Shown here: piece after piece, positions 26,329-32,911 of the stretch
Layout: every line of letters starts with the position of its first letter
How positions within the stretch are numbered: the first letter of the stretch is position 1
From: Terriglobia bacterium
Lineage (GTDB): Bacteria > Pseudomonadota > Alphaproteobacteria > Acetobacterales > Acetobacteraceae
Assembly: GCA_023511585.1 (NCBI GenBank)
Contig: JAIMBF010000028.1
Coordinates: 1-32,911 of the forward strand
Direction: 5' to 3'
Length of the DNA: 32,911 nucleotides
The notes under the pieces: model-generated
What the model was told of the DNA's origin: nothing
Seen by the model: the letters and a program-made list of their open reading frames with translations, nothing else
The model's database searches: none
Program-made: the position numbers and the translations under genes

Positions 26329-26928
26329 ATGCGACGTCGTTCCTTGCTTGCCGGGTTGATGCTTTCGTTGGCGCGGCGCGCGCTTGCGGCCCCGCCGACC
26401 CGTGCCGATGAAGCCGATCTCAACCGCATCGCCGCCTATTTAAACAGCATTCGCGCGTTGACGGCGCGATTCGAACAAGTGGCCTCAGACGGTACCATCA
26501 CCCGCGGCACCGTTTGGCTGCTCCGCCCGGGGCGCATGCGCTTCGAATACGACCCGCCATCCCCGCTGCTCTTGGTTGCCAACCATGGCGAGATCGTCTT
26601 CCGCGACTCGGAGCTGAAGCAGCTAAGCCGCATTCCGCTCTCGCGCACCCCTCTTTCCATTTTGCTGGACGATCAGGTGAGCTTCTCCGGCCGCGTGACC
26701 GTTACCGATATCCAGCGCCTTCCACATGAAATTCAAATCTCGGTGGTGCAGACCTATAATCAGGGGGAGGGGCTGCTGGCCATTGTCTTTGACGACCAGC
26801 CGCTTCGGCTCAGGCAATGGACGGTCGTCGATGCCCAGCATCGCACCACCACCGTGCGCCTGTTTGATGTCCGTATCGGCGGCCGGTTCGAAGAGGGACT
26901 CTTTGCCTTGCCGTCCTCTCCCGGCTGA
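26329..26928 (+). CDS. lolA: Outer-membrane lipoprotein carrier protein LolA
   Basis: Periplasmic chaperone that carries lipoproteins from the LolCDE complex to the outer membrane. The 199 residues fit the family. A signal peptide (RRRSLLAGLMLSLARRALAA, cleavage near residue 21) precedes a LolA fold: LNSIRALTARFEQVASDG, GTVWLLRPGRMRFEYDPPSP, LLVANHGEIVFRDSELKQLS and the long beta strands ending TTTVRLFDVRIGGRF. The start is ATG at 26329; no strong ribosome-binding site is visible. Usual neighbours such as ftsK are absent, but several genes to the right encode lipoproteins that would be its clients. Confidence 0.9.
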   Translation: MRRRSLLAGLMLSLARRALAAPPTRADEADLNRIAAYLNSIRALTARFEQVASDGTITRGTVWLLRPGRMRFEYDPPSPLLLVANHGEIVFRDSELKQLSRIPLSRTPLSILLDDQVSFSGRVTVTDIQRLPHEIQISVVQTYNQGEGLLAIVFDDQPLRLRQWTVVDAQHRTTTVRLFDVRIGGRFEEGLFALPSSPG

Positions 26929-27010
26929 ACGGCTTGGGTTTTTCATTCTTCATGAGGGCTCTGTTGGTAACCTTGCCCAGCTGCTTTTCACCTAACCGAA
27001 TGATGTTTCG

Positions 27011-27778
27011 ATGCCTGCGTTGATCGGGATTTCCTGCTGTCGCAAAGCTTTCGGCCCGTTCGGGGCCATCAATCACGCGGTCTCCGACACCTATATCCAA
27101 GCCGCGGCTTCGGTGATCGGCGCCGTGCCGGTGCTTATTCCCGCGTCGCCGCGTGCCGTCGATATCCCGACGCTGCTGGAAAGGCTGGACGGCATCATTC
27201 TCACCGGCAGCCGCTCGAACATTCAGCCCGCGCTTTATAACGGCCCGCCCCACCAGGAAGGTACACCGGAGGATCCGGAGCGGGACGCCGTGACCTTGCC
27301 CCTGATCCGCGCGGCGGTAGAGGCGGGCGTGCCGATCTTGGCGATTTGCCGCGGGCTACAGGAGCTTAACGTGGCGCTCGGCGGCACCTTACACCAGCGC
27401 CTTCAGGATCTCCCCGGGCGGATCGATCATTCCACGCCGTTGCAAGCTTTTGCGCGCGTGCGCACCGGCAAGGCGCACCTTGTGCATTTGGCGCCGAACG
27501 GGTTTCTGCATCGCTTGTTCGGCCGCGCCAGCATTGCGGTGAACTCGCTTCACAACCAAGGCATCGACCGGCTCGCCCCTGGGCTTGTGGTCGAAGCATG
27601 GGCGCCGGATGGTACCATTGAAGCGGTGCGCCTGGCTAACGCCGCGGGCTTCGCACTCGGCGTGCAATGGCACCCGGAATACGACTTCGAACGCGATGCT
27701 TTCTCGCGCCGGATTTTCGAGGCCTTTGCCGAAGCCTTGACAAAACGGCGCCTCGTTCCGGCTTTTGCCGCCGATTAA
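27011..27778 (+). CDS. Gamma-glutamyl-gamma-aminobutyrate hydrolase family protein (peptidase C26)
   Basis: Class-I glutamine-amidotransferase-like hydrolase of 255 residues, the family of PuuD, which cleaves gamma-glutamyl-GABA in putrescine breakdown. The nucleophile is C113 in AICRGLQELNVALGG, and the His and Glu of the triad are H221 and E223 in VQWHPEYD. GIILTGSRSNIQPALY and VNSLHNQGIDRLAPG are further family signatures. No other putrescine-pathway gene is near, so the substrate is uncertain. ATG at 27011 follows LolA by 82 nt; that gap contains no clear terminator. Confidence 0.93.
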   Translation: MPALIGISCCRKAFGPFGAINHAVSDTYIQAAASVIGAVPVLIPASPRAVDIPTLLERLDGIILTGSRSNIQPALYNGPPHQEGTPEDPERDAVTLPLIRAAVEAGVPILAICRGLQELNVALGGTLHQRLQDLPGRIDHSTPLQAFARVRTGKAHLVHLAPNGFLHRLFGRASIAVNSLHNQGIDRLAPGLVVEAWAPDGTIEAVRLANAAGFALGVQWHPEYDFERDAFSRRIFEAFAEALTKRRLVPAFAAD

Positions 27779-27851
27779 GGCTCGGCGTTCGCACGGATGG
27801 GTTGCCTGACGCGGTGGAACGAAGAGGAATGCTTTTTCATCGAGGCCGATC

Positions 27852-28685
27852 ATGGCGAACCGATTGACCCTTGCATGGGCTGTTGCCGGCTTGGCTTTGT
27901 TGGTCGGGTGCGGCAGCCACGAATATTCTCCCGATGTCTATGCCGCACATGCCACGCAGCAGGCGGCAAAGGTCGAGCGCGGGACGGTTGTGGGTGTGCG
28001 GGTGGTGCAGGTGAGCGCCGATGCCACAATCGGTGCCGCCACAGGCGCGGCGGCCGGCGGCATTGCCGGAGCGCAAATGCCCGGCGGCAGCGCAGGCGAA
28101 GCCTTCGGCGCTTTGGGCGGCGCGCTGGTGGGCGGTATTTTCGGCTCCGCAACCGAGCACACGCTGAGAGATACCGAGGCTTATGAATACATTGTGCAGA
28201 AAACCAATAACGAGCTGGTGTCCGTGACGCAAAAGGACGCGGTGCCGTTGCGGCTGGGCGAGAAGGTGCTGGTCATTGCCGGGCCGCAGGCACGGATCGT
28301 GCGCGACTATACCTTGGAGGTTCCGCCTTCCGCCGCGCAGGCCAAGAATGCGGGCGACACCGGTGCGGATAAAGGCGCAAACGCAAGCAAGGCTGCTGCC
28401 GAAAATCCTCCGTCTTCCCCCACAACAACGGAAGGCGCCGCAGGCCCCACGCCCGGCACCGGTGCGGCCGCGGCAAGCCCGCAAGCGGCCACACCGGCCC
28501 CGCCGCCGACACCGCTGACGCCGACAGAGAACACCGCACCGCCTGCGGCACCCGCGCCGTCCGCCGCCGCATCCGGCGCATCCGCCTCTTCCGAACCGTC
28601 TTCGGGCGCACCAAACCCGGCCGCTTCGCCGCAGCCGGCGGCATCCTCTGCGGAAGCTCCGCGCCCCAATTCTCCGGGCAGCTGA
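27852..28685 (+). CDS. Glycine-zipper lipoprotein with Pro/Ala/Ser-rich tail
   Basis: A 277-residue putative outer-membrane lipoprotein. The signal ends in a lipobox, LLVGC (Cys 20). The region around 52-75 (VVGVRVVQVS and on) leads into a glycine zipper: IGAATGAAAGGIAGA, then GEAFGALGGALVGGIFG, as in the SlyB/Pcp family. Next comes YEYIVQKTNNELVSVTQ and a short beta-rich domain with a conserved-looking GEKVLVIAGPQARIV, which matches SlyB. From about 155 to the end the protein is low-complexity Ala/Pro/Ser/Thr, probably disordered and absent from standard SlyB. ATG at 27852 has a GAGG-type site upstream. It converges on the ClpP-like gene with a 24-nt gap. Confidence 0.82.
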   Translation: MANRLTLAWAVAGLALLVGCGSHEYSPDVYAAHATQQAAKVERGTVVGVRVVQVSADATIGAATGAAAGGIAGAQMPGGSAGEAFGALGGALVGGIFGSATEHTLRDTEAYEYIVQKTNNELVSVTQKDAVPLRLGEKVLVIAGPQARIVRDYTLEVPPSAAQAKNAGDTGADKGANASKAAAENPPSSPTTTEGAAGPTPGTGAAAASPQAATPAPPPTPLTPTENTAPPAAPAPSAAASGASASSEPSSGAPNPAASPQPAASSAEAPRPNSPGS

Positions 28686-28709
28686 TTTCTGCGGGAAACC
28701 GATCCGGGC

Positions 28710-29477
28710 CTAGTCCGTATTGACGATATTGTATTCGCGGAGCTCATCGATGCTCAGCACGCGGGGATGGTCGTTCGGGATGGCGGCGAATTCGGTCAAG
28801 AAGCGAAGAGAGACGGACATTTCCACCAAAAAGCGGGCGACCTTGGCTGCCGTCTCGGCGCTTTCCTGCTCAATATCGCGGATCGTGGCTTCCAGGCCGC
28901 GCGTCTGCGCTTCCGCCAGCACGTCTTGCACGAAAGTTTTCGAGCCGGAGGCGGTAAACATATGCGCGGCGAATTTGCCGCCGGGGTCGACATAACGCAC
29001 GACCCCGCCCATGAAGATAAAGTTGCACGCGCTGATGCAGAGGAATCCGTTGGGAATGCGCGTGGTAAGGCGGCGGCCGCGGATGAACCGGCCGATCGCC
29101 AAGCCTTCGTCCAGATAGCCGCCGGGAGAGTTCAACACAATGTCGTCGATTGGGCCGGCTTCGGCGAGCGCTTGGCGGAACCGTTGGTAATCGCCTTCAC
29201 CGATCTGGCCTTGCACCACCAATGTCCGGTGGTTGCGCGGGCCTTGGGCAACCGAGAATGTGAGGTTGCTGCAGAAGAACCGCTTGCCGGCACGACAGAG
29301 CTGCGCGGGCGTGGGCTGCGAAGCACCGATATCGGCATCATCCCGGGGAAGAATGCCGAGGGGGCTTGCCTCATTTGGCCCCTTCGGTTGCGCAGACGCA
29401 CCACCCGCCGAGACAAACAGCACCGCCAGAACAACGATCGCCGCCGCGCCGAGGCGCTTTAGCGTTGTGCGATCCAT
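28710..29477 (-). CDS. Periplasmic ClpP-fold protein (SppA/ClpP-like)
   Basis: A 255-residue exported protein; the signal peptide is residues 1-29 (cleavage after ASA). The ClpP/crotonase-type fold is shown by LVVQGQIGEGDYQRFRQAL, DDIVLNSPGGYLDEGLAIGR, the nucleophile-elbow-like GFLCISACNFIFMGG (Ser 149 the candidate nucleophile) and KFAAHMF with a candidate histidine. Such proteins are annotated as predicted periplasmic proteins; protease activity is inferred. Paired cysteines (61/69, 147/151) could form disulfides. The ATG at 29477 overlaps the end of the upstream lipoprotein gene by 19 nt, indicating an operon. Confidence 0.8.
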   Translation of the reverse strand: MDRTTLKRLGAAAIVVLAVLFVSAGGASAQPKGPNEASPLGILPRDDADIGASQPTPAQLCRAGKRFFCSNLTFSVAQGPRNHRTLVVQGQIGEGDYQRFRQALAEAGPIDDIVLNSPGGYLDEGLAIGRFIRGRRLTTRIPNGFLCISACNFIFMGGVVRYVDPGGKFAAHMFTASGSKTFVQDVLAEAQTRGLEATIRDIEQESAETAAKVARFLVEMSVSLRFLTEFAAIPNDHPRVLSIDELREYNIVNTD

Positions 29478-30007
29478 TGCCCGCTAGGACCGCGGCAATA
29501 GGTGGTGTTTTGGGTCACCTCCTGGCCGCTGATATAGGCCACTTCGCGCACCGTGCGACATTCTCCGCTTGGCGTCTGCTGGGCGCGCACAACCGTGGCG
29601 CTGCCGTAGACGCCGGGGTTGTGATCCGAAGACCAAGTTGCGGTCGGCGGAGCGGCCGCGGGTTGGGGCTCGGGATGATAGCCGTAGGCGCCGCCGCTTG
29701 GAGGCGGGGCCGGCGGCGGCATCGGTTGTGCCAGCACTTGTTGCGTGGCGAGCTGCGCCCGCGCGCGATCGCGCTCATCCAGCGCGCGGCCCAGCGCGGA
29801 GCCGATAAAATAGCCGCCCAACGCGCCGATCGAGGTGCCGATCACCGCGCCCGCGGCGTTGTGGCCGATGGCACCACCCACCAAACCGCCGAGCAGCGCG
29901 CCGCCGCCCGCGCCCACCAAGCCGCCGGTCTGCTCTTGGGTCTGGCAGGCAGAAAGGGCAAAGACGGCGGCGCATGCAGCCATTGTCAAAGGAGAGCGAG
30001 CGGACAT
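29459..30007 (-). CDS. Glycine-zipper lipoprotein, 17-kDa-surface-antigen-like
   Basis: A 182-residue putative outer-membrane lipoprotein of the 17-kDa common antigen type known from Rickettsia and other alphaproteobacteria. The signal ends in a lipobox, FALSAC (Cys 21). The zipper is TGGLVGAGGGALLGGLVGGA followed by AAGAVIGTSIGALGGYFIG, with DERDRARAQLATQQVL after it. A Pro/Ala linker leads to the C-terminal antigen domain with CRTVREVAYISGQEVTQ and YCRGPSGQW. ATG at 30007 is preferred because it gives the normal signal peptide; the internal ATG at residue 9 also works. It is first in a two-gene leftward operon with the ClpP-like protein. Confidence 0.88.
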   Translation of the reverse strand: MSARSPLTMAACAAVFALSACQTQEQTGGLVGAGGGALLGGLVGGAIGHNAAGAVIGTSIGALGGYFIGSALGRALDERDRARAQLATQQVLAQPMPPPAPPPSGGAYGYHPEPQPAAAPPTATWSSDHNPGVYGSATVVRAQQTPSGECRTVREVAYISGQEVTQNTTYCRGPSGQWIAQR

Positions 30008-30185
30008 GGACGGCCATGCCTTTGTTCGTTGTGTCTATCCGCAATATTAGGGCAATTCGTGCGTGCGGGCAACAAAAACGCGTGTGTGGCTTCCTTTTGA
30101 GGCCAAGAACAGGTAGGTTTCTTCAGCGCGAAGAAAACAACCGCAAGACGAAAAGCAACCTCAAGACAATGAAAAAGAGATAGGA

Positions 30186-32911
30186 ATGAGCGGACATGTG
30201 AATCGGTCTTTGATTTCCGAGCTGCTCGCGCAATTGCCCGAGCAGCGCCGCGCATTCGGCTATATCGATAAAATACAACAGGGCGTGGTTGTAGGTTGGG
30301 CCGTCGATCTTTCTCAGGGCAACGCTCCGGCAAGTCTTTTCATCTTCATCGATGACGAACCCGTTGCGAACATACACTGTTCGCTCAGGCGGATGGATCT
30401 CGCCGCCGCCGGTCTCCCCGCAGATAATGCCGGGTTTGCATACGACATTCCTCCGAAATTTTTTGATGGAAAACACCATCGGCTCGCGGTTCGCCTATCT
30501 TCCGGAGCATTTCTAGAGCCTAGCCCCGAGCTCGATATCAGGGATGGTGCGATCTGGTTTCAACTAGAGCCGCCGAGCCTGATCGAGGGAGTCGTGGATG
30601 GCCTGGTCCAGGGCGCGATTTGCGGCTGGGCACTGCGTACCGACCCGGTGAGCAATGCCCGCATTGGCGGGCTTGACATTGTTGTGAGTTATGAGGGCCA
30701 AGAAATCGGCCGCGTCAAGGCAGATCGTTTTCGGCCCGATGTCGCGCGCGCTGCAAACGGGCCGGCGCAATGCGGATTTATCTTTCTGCCTCCTGCCCGC
30801 TTTCGCGACGGCGGCGAATATGAGCTGCGGTTTCATGTGGCGCCGGAAGGCAAAGAGCTGAAGAACAGCCCTCTTACCGTTGAGTACCCTTCTCGTGCGA
30901 TCACCACGAAGCTTGCGCGCTTGCAGGGCGCAGTGGAGACGTTAAGCACCCAATTATGGGAACTGAAGAAAGAGCTGCGCTCGCTTCTTTCTACCACACC
31001 GTATGATCTTTCTTCTCATTATGATGCCTGGGCCCGCGAGTATTTCCGCACATTAGAAAAAAATCGTGTCAAGACGTTCGGAACGAATGCAGGCGATGGC
31101 CCGTTGGTAAGCGTTATCTGCCCGACCTATCGGCCGGATTTGCGGTATTTTCGAGAAGCCATCGAGTCCGTTATCAAACAGACATACCGAAACTGGGAGC
31201 TGCTGGTGATCGACGATCACAGCAACCGCCAGGAACTTTCCGCGTGTATTGCGGAATTTTGCCAACGTGACCGCCGCATTCGCGCGATTTCGCTGAAGAA
31301 GAATCTCGGCATCAGTGGGGCGACCAACGAGGGGATCAAAGCCGCACGCGGCGAATGGATTGCCTTCTTTGATCACGACGATCTTCTGGAACCGTGTGCG
31401 TTGGAATTGATGATCGCCGCTGCCGGGCAGACCGGTGCGAAGATGCTTTACTCGGATGAGGATAAAATCGAAGACGGAGGAAATTTCTCCGAACCGAACC
31501 TGAAGCCGGATTGGAACTATCGGCTGCTGCTGGCGCAGAACTATGTGTGTCATTTGCTGATGGTGGAGGCAAAAACGCTGGAGAAAGCCGGATTGCTGCG
31601 CAGCAAATACGACGGCGCGCAGGACCATGATTTGGTGCTCCGGCTTTCGGAGATTCTCGCCGAAAGCGAAATCTGCCACGTGCGGGAGATTCTCTATCAT
31701 TGGCGAAAAACGCCCGGTTCCACCGCCGAACGGATCGATGCCAAATCCTATGCGGTTGCGGCAGGGGCGGCCGCGATCACGGACCACTTACAGCGGCGCG
31801 GTATCCGGGCGCAGGTTTCGCCCATGTTGGGGGTAACGACGTATCAGGTTACTTGGGGGTTTTCGCATGAGCCCAAAGTGCGCGTGATTATTCCTTTTAG
31901 AGAACAAATTGAAGTCACGCGGGCTTGCCTCGAGCGATTGCGTAAGGTTACGGCGTGGCGCAATTGGGAGATCGTATTGGTTGATAACTGGTCCGTCAGC
32001 GCGGAAGCGGCGGAATTCTGCAAGGCGGCCGAAAAACTTCGCGGTGTTCGCGTGCTTCGCGTGGAAGCGCCGTTTAATTTTTCGCAACTGAATAATTTGG
32101 CTTGTGCGGAGAGCGATGCGGAATTCTTTGTATTTATGAACAATGACGTATTTGTGGAGCAACGGGATTGGCTACGAAAAATGGTTGACGAAGCGCTGGC
32201 GGATGAACGCGTCGGCGCGGTTGGCGTCAAGCTGGTTTATCCGGACCGCTCCGTGCAACATGGTGGGGTTATTTTGGGCGTTGGCGGCGTTGCCGATCAT
32301 GCCTATCGCGGCCGGCCGGCGGATGATCCGCATTATATGGGGCGGGGGATTTGCGCGCAGGAACTTTCCGCTGTAACCGCGGCGTTGATGCTCTGCCGCG
32401 CAGAGGCATTTCGAAAAGTCGGCGGACTTGACGAGGTGGATCTTGCGGTGGCCTATAACGACGTGGATTTTTGCCTGAAGCTGCGTCAGGCAGGCTATCG
32501 CGTTATTTATACGCCTGCGGTGATTGCCGAGCATCATGAGTCGCTCAGCCGCGGCGATGATATGGTTTCCGGCCGTTTTGGCCGGTTTGTCTTCGAGCAA
32601 GAAACCATGCGCCAGCGTTGGGGGCCGCTGCTGGATAATGATCCGTTTTACAACATGCATTTTGCTCGTGACGCGCAAGCCTTTCAGGAACTTTCCGCCG
32701 CCTCCTTCGGCCATCGCGTGGTCCCGGCCATCGGGGTACATGATGACGCTTCTCGCGCATGCGCTGCTCCGGCAGAGCGGTTTCCGGGAGAGGCCACGGT
32801 CTCGCCGAAGGGAAATGGCACGACAAGAAACAGGCAGGTTTCTTCGCAGGCTCGCCCAATTCCGACCCGTGCTTCGACAAATAAGCCTGCTCGGCGGCGA
32901 GTGCGGTATCC
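30186..32911 (+). CDS. Large tandem GT2 glycosyltransferase with N-terminal GWA-type modules (partial, 3' end off window)
   Basis: Open from ATG at 30186 to the right edge, at least 908 residues. Two beta-type modules (about 28-115 and 135-230) carry VVGWAVD and ICGWALR followed by DRFRPDV; similar modules precede GTs in other alphaproteobacteria. A coiled-coil-like stretch (about 240-275) follows. The first GT-A domain, from about 307, has PLVSVICPTYRPDLRYFREA, LLVIDDHSN, ARGEWIAFFDHDDLLEP and YSDEDKI. The second, from about 563, has VRVIIPFREQ, FMNNDVFVEQ (NND in place of DxD) and NDVDFCLKLRQAGYRVIY. After about 835 the sequence is low-complexity, so further domains may lie beyond the edge. 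Codons such as CTA, ATA, AGA and TTA are commoner here than in neighbours. Polysaccharide or rhamnan-type synthesis is inferred. Confidence 0.9.
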   Translation, partial: MSGHVNRSLISELLAQLPEQRRAFGYIDKIQQGVVVGWAVDLSQGNAPASLFIFIDDEPVANIHCSLRRMDLAAAGLPADNAGFAYDIPPKFFDGKHHRLAVRLSSGAFLEPSPELDIRDGAIWFQLEPPSLIEGVVDGLVQGAICGWALRTDPVSNARIGGLDIVVSYEGQEIGRVKADRFRPDVARAANGPAQCGFIFLPPARFRDGGEYELRFHVAPEGKELKNSPLTVEYPSRAITTKLARLQGAVETLSTQLWELKKELRSLLSTTPYDLSSHYDAWAREYFRTLEKNRVKTFGTNAGDGPLVSVICPTYRPDLRYFREAIESVIKQTYRNWELLVIDDHSNRQELSACIAEFCQRDRRIRAISLKKNLGISGATNEGIKAARGEWIAFFDHDDLLEPCALELMIAAAGQTGAKMLYSDEDKIEDGGNFSEPNLKPDWNYRLLLAQNYVCHLLMVEAKTLEKAGLLRSKYDGAQDHDLVLRLSEILAESEICHVREILYHWRKTPGSTAERIDAKSYAVAAGAAAITDHLQRRGIRAQVSPMLGVTTYQVTWGFSHEPKVRVIIPFREQIEVTRACLERLRKVTAWRNWEIVLVDNWSVSAEAAEFCKAAEKLRGVRVLRVEAPFNFSQLNNLACAESDAEFFVFMNNDVFVEQRDWLRKMVDEALADERVGAVGVKLVYPDRSVQHGGVILGVGGVADHAYRGRPADDPHYMGRGICAQELSAVTAALMLCRAEAFRKVGGLDEVDLAVAYNDVDFCLKLRQAGYRVIYTPAVIAEHHESLSRGDDMVSGRFGRFVFEQETMRQRWGPLLDNDPFYNMHFARDAQAFQELSAASFGHRVVPAIGVHDDASRACAAPAERFPGEATVSPKGNGTTRNRQVSSQARPIPTRASTNKPARRRVRY

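Noticed and set aside
31053-31787. A 244-codon open frame antisense to the glycosyltransferase
   Set aside because: It lies opposite the well-conserved first GT2 domain and has no coding character.

Overview
The window looks like a chromosomal core region of an alphaproteobacterium, most likely Rhodospirillales/Acetobacteraceae. The support is the YqeY-dnaG-rpoD order, an alphaproteobacterial-type RpoD with an acidic insert, an sdhCDAB operon, System I cytochrome c genes (ccmAB) divergent from acnA, and a CarA with an N-terminal helix-turn-helix-like extension. The lineage is inferred from gene content and protein character; no search was run. I see no tRNA, rRNA, CRISPR array, insertion sequence or phage gene, and no gene-free stretch longer than about 260 bases.

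Left part (1-9136). A leftward carA runs off the left edge. A short divergent regulatory region with two related palindromic boxes separates it from a rightward macromolecular-synthesis block: YqeY protein, primase (dnaG) and housekeeping sigma factor (rpoD), followed closely by a GNAT acetyltransferase and a ChaC-type gamma-glutamylcyclotransferase. A leftward pair (SDR oxidoreductase, then a beta-lactamase-fold serine hydrolase) converges on chaC. A rightward gene for a Tyr-rich then Gly/Trp-rich lipoprotein follows.

Middle (9146-20562). Leftward genes encode UDP-glucose dehydrogenase and the CcmA/CcmB haem-exporter pair. CcmA lacks an obvious ATG or GTG start at the expected place. Rightward from the ccm divergence come aconitase (acnA), a FUSC-family membrane protein whose start codon lies inside the acnA terminator hairpin, the TypA/BipA GTPase, a small exported basic protein and an AmpG-like muropeptide permease whose start region is also entangled with a terminator.

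Right part (20534-32911). A leftward operon sdhC-sdhD-sdhA-sdhB ends in a tyrosine/dual-specificity phosphatase gene that overlaps sdhB by 4 nt. Divergently, an MFS transporter, LolA, a class-I-amidotransferase-type hydrolase and a glycine-zipper lipoprotein run rightward. A leftward pair (a 17-kDa-antigen-like glycine-zipper lipoprotein and a periplasmic ClpP-fold protein) converges on that lipoprotein. The right edge cuts a very large tandem GT2 glycosyltransferase with two N-terminal beta-type modules and codon use less GC-biased than its neighbours.

Functionally the window combines replication/transcription initiation, TCA cycle enzymes (aconitase, succinate dehydrogenase), cytochrome maturation, and envelope or surface functions (LolA, AmpG, glycine-zipper lipoproteins, UDP-glucuronate supply, glycosyltransferase). 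The most noteworthy unexplained signals are the HTH-CarA fusion together with the paired palindromic boxes at its own promoter, the low-complexity lipoprotein, and the start-codon/terminator overlaps.
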